A stretch of 7,218 bases of DNA. It comes from Caryophanales bacterium UBA6769 (lineage in GTDB: Bacteria; Bacillota; Bacilli; Bacillales; UBA6769). A program made the translations under genes and the position numbers. The notes below the pieces were generated by a model, which ran no database searches, was not told the origin of the DNA, and saw only the letters and a program-made list of their open reading frames with translations. Shown here piece after piece: positions 6,013-7,218 of this stretch. The stretch covers positions 3,343 through 10,560 of the forward strand of contig DKGN01000024.1 of the NCBI GenBank assembly GCA_002453275.1. Reading direction: 5' to 3'. Within the stretch, counting starts at the first letter, position 1. Every line of letters starts with the position of its first letter.

Positions 6013-6041
6013 ACAATAACCTTATTTGCAACCGTTTTCAA
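6013..6041 (-). promoter_or_regulatory. Candidate acsA promoter
   Basis: Read on the minus strand, TTGAAA (6041-6036) and TATTGT (6018-6013) are 17 bases apart, matching SigA boxes at four of six positions each. A start near 6006 would give a leader of about 80 bases before the acsA ATG. The cre box at 6027-6040 covers most of the -35 box and part of the spacer, so a bound CcpA would block RNA polymerase. Confidence 0.5.
6027..6040. promoter_or_regulatory. CcpA-binding cre box in the acsA-acuA control region
   Basis: TGCAACCGTTTTCA fits the consensus TGWAANCGNTNWCA at every position but the third (C in place of A or T). In B. subtilis, acsA and acuABC are repressed by CcpA through cre sites in this shared region. 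Here one site lies within the minus-strand acsA promoter and 13 bases upstream of the acuA -10 box, so it can serve both directions: glucose would shut off acetate use. Confidence 0.8.
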
Positions 6042-6059
6042 CCAAAGTTTGTGTATAAT
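6031..6059 (+). promoter_or_regulatory. Candidate acuA-acuB promoter
   Basis: TATAAT at 6054-6059 is a perfect -10 box, directly preceded by TG. At the expected distance (6031-6036) there is no recognisable -35 box; that stretch is taken up by the cre box instead. Transcription would start near 6066, about 40 bases before the acuA ATG. A weak -35 could mean low basal expression or need for an activator. Confidence 0.55.
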
Positions 6060-6104
6060 GGAGATAGATTAAAAAAACTTGCCTGTTTTAAAAGGTGGTG
6101 CCAG

Positions 6105-6737
6105 ATGGAACATAAAAAAACGTATTATTCAATGACAATAGATACTTCTCATGGAGAAGTGATAATTGAGGGACCTATTACCTCCGAGCAACTCGCGAGT
6201 CATGACTTTCATGAAGACCTTATCGCGTTTCGACCTCCAAAACAACAGCATGAAGCACTTGTTGGAATTGCCAAACTACCTGAAGGCAGGATTATTGTCG
6301 CGCGACACGGGAACATGGTTGTCGGTTACGTCACTTACGTTTATCCAGATCCGTTAGAACGATGGTCCGAAGGAAATATGAAGGATTTAATAGAATTAGG
6401 GGCCATTGAGATTATTCCTAAGTTTCGCCGATTCGGTGTCGGAAAGAATTTGTTGCGGCTCTCCATGAAGGATGATGCCATGGAAGATTACATCATTATT
6501 ACGACCGAATATTATTGGCATTGGGATTTAAAAGGAACGAAACTTTCTATTTGGGAATACCGAAAAGTAATGGAGAAAATGATGAACGCCGGCGGTCTTG
6601 AGTGGTATGCCACAGACGATCCGGAAATTAGCTCGCATCCTGCAAACTGTTTAATGGTTCGAATTGGAAAACGCGTCAAACAAGAATCTATCGAACAATT
6701 TGATCAATTGCGGTTTAAAAATAGATACATGTATTAA
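6105..6737 (+). CDS. acuA: Acetoin-utilisation protein AcuA, GNAT acetyltransferase acting on AcsA
   Basis: AcuA transfers an acetyl group from acetyl-CoA to the catalytic lysine of AcsA and switches it off; the deacetylases AcuC and SrtN reverse this in B. subtilis. The start chosen is ATG 6105 (MEHKKTYYS), preceded by AAAGGTGG with a 6-base gap, giving 210 residues, the length of the B. subtilis protein. The GNAT core is visible as VVGYVTYVYPDPLERWSEGN (72-91) and a beta strand running into RRFGVGK (108-114), the acetyl-CoA pyrophosphate-binding loop of form R-x-x-G-x-G/A. Further conserved family stretches are TTEYYWHWDLKG (133-144), EYRKVMEKMMNAGGL (151-165) and EISSHPANCLM (174-184). It lies divergent to its target gene acsA and 16 bases upstream of acuB, so it is co-transcribed with acuB and regulated through the shared cre region. 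Confidence 0.96.
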   Translation: MEHKKTYYSMTIDTSHGEVIIEGPITSEQLASHDFHEDLIAFRPPKQQHEALVGIAKLPEGRIIVARHGNMVVGYVTYVYPDPLERWSEGNMKDLIELGAIEIIPKFRRFGVGKNLLRLSMKDDAMEDYIIITTEYYWHWDLKGTKLSIWEYRKVMEKMMNAGGLEWYATDDPEISSHPANCLMVRIGKRVKQESIEQFDQLRFKNRYMY

Positions 6738-6753
6738 CGGAAGGAGGAATGAC

Positions 6754-7218
6754 ATGCTAGTCGAAGAAATTATGAACACAAACGTCGTAACGTGTCCTGA
6801 AAACGAAACAATTCATTTCGCGATAGAAATAATGAAATTAAATAAAGTAAGACATTTGCCGATTGTCGATGAAAAAGAACAACTCATTGGTATTGTCGCT
6901 GAAAGAAACATTAAAGACGCTCTCCCTCTTTCAATTGACAAACAAGATAGTACGTCGTTCTTCTCAATGCCAATTAAGAACATTATGGTAACCGATGTTA
7001 TAACGGCTCATCGTTTGGACTTCGTTGAAGACTTAGCTGCCATTCTATACGAACGGAAAATTGGGTGTATTCCGATCGTTGAGGATCATAAAGTAATTGG
7101 CCTCGTAACAGAAACAGATATGCTTTATACGCTCGTTCAATTAACTGGGGCACATCAACCGAGCTCGATTATTGAAGTGCTCGTTGAAAATAAAATAGGG
7201 GTACTAGGTGATGTTGCA
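6754..7218 (+). CDS. acuB: AcuB, tandem CBS-domain protein with start of ACT-like region, 3' end outside window
   Basis: The frame opens at ATG 6754, 6 bases after AGGAGG (6742-6747), and stays open for 155 codons to the window edge. The translation begins MLVEEIMNTNVVTCPENETI and holds two CBS domains: about residues 7-60 (with KVRHLPIVDEKEQLIGIVAE) and about 75-131 (IMVTDVITAHRLDFVEDL, then RKIGCIPIVEDHKVIGLVTE). From about 140 a further region starts (IIEVLVENKIGVLGDVA) that in this family leads into an ACT-like domain. CBS pairs usually bind adenine nucleotides and regulate a partner. The role of AcuB in acetoin and acetate use is not well defined. The full-length B. subtilis protein is about 214 residues, so roughly 60 residues are missing here. 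acuC, the deacetylase gene, would be expected next. Confidence 0.93.
   Translation, partial: MLVEEIMNTNVVTCPENETIHFAIEIMKLNKVRHLPIVDEKEQLIGIVAERNIKDALPLSIDKQDSTSFFSMPIKNIMVTDVITAHRLDFVEDLAAILYERKIGCIPIVEDHKVIGLVTETDMLYTLVQLTGAHQPSSIIEVLVENKIGVLGDVA

Noticed and set aside
6051..6053. GTG start giving a 228-residue AcuA
   Set aside because: It overlaps the TATAAT -10 box and has no binding site; ATG at 6105 has AAAGGTGG upstream and gives the family length of 210 residues.
6749..6751. ATG upstream of the acuB start
   Set aside because: It reads ATG ACA TGC TAG and stops at once; ATG at 6754 has the proper distance from AGGAGG and opens the CBS protein.

Overview
The window reads as chromosomal DNA of a low-GC Gram-positive bacterium of the Bacillaceae. 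The evidence is the divergent acsA / acuA-acuB arrangement known from Bacillus subtilis, strong AGGAGG-type ribosome binding sites, a CcpA-type cre box, a class A penicillin-binding protein with a C-terminal fibronectin III domain, and surface proteins ending in LPxTA sorting signals. The secreted proteins are rich in Asp and Glu, which would suit an alkaliphilic or salt-tolerant species; that is inference only.

Layout. (1) 1-1364, plus strand: the C-terminal part of a class A PBP. It enters the window just before its catalytic STMK motif and ends at a strong terminator (1401-1440). (2) 1368-1663: an AT-rich leader with a candidate SigA-type promoter, a possible 7-codon leader peptide, an inverted repeat and short direct repeats. 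(3) 1664-2731, plus: a secreted protein with a beta-rich domain, an EDPG-type linker, a collagen-like run of thirteen Gly-X-Asp triplets, a Cys-Asp-Cys motif and an LPNTA sorting signal. Its strong Shine-Dalgarno sequence is followed, at the ideal distance, by ATT where ATG would be expected. (4) 2842-4140, plus: a secreted SGNH/GDSL esterase with an Ig-like DUF5011-type domain and an LPKTA sorting signal almost identical in layout to that of gene 3. The two genes are separated by a long perfect hairpin. (5) 4163-4202: a bidirectional terminator between convergent units. (6) 5924-4206, minus: acsA, acetyl-CoA synthetase. (7) 5925-6104: a divergent control region with a near-perfect cre box lying over the acsA promoter and just upstream of the acuA -10 box. 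(8) 6105-6737, plus: acuA, the acetyltransferase that inactivates AcsA. (9) 6754 to the window end, plus: acuB, a CBS-domain protein, cut by the window edge.

How it fits together. The right half is a conserved acetate-utilisation module: AcsA makes acetyl-CoA from acetate, AcuA acetylates the catalytic lysine of AcsA (visible here as K548), and one cre box can tie both directions to carbon catabolite repression. The left half concerns the cell envelope: a peptidoglycan synthase followed by two proteins that a class D-type sortase should attach to peptidoglycan. No sortase lies in the window, so the enzyme must be encoded elsewhere. The pair of LPxTA genes, bounded by strong terminators on both sides, looks like an accessory surface cassette between two housekeeping units. 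The most unusual part is the start region and leader of the collagen-like protein gene.
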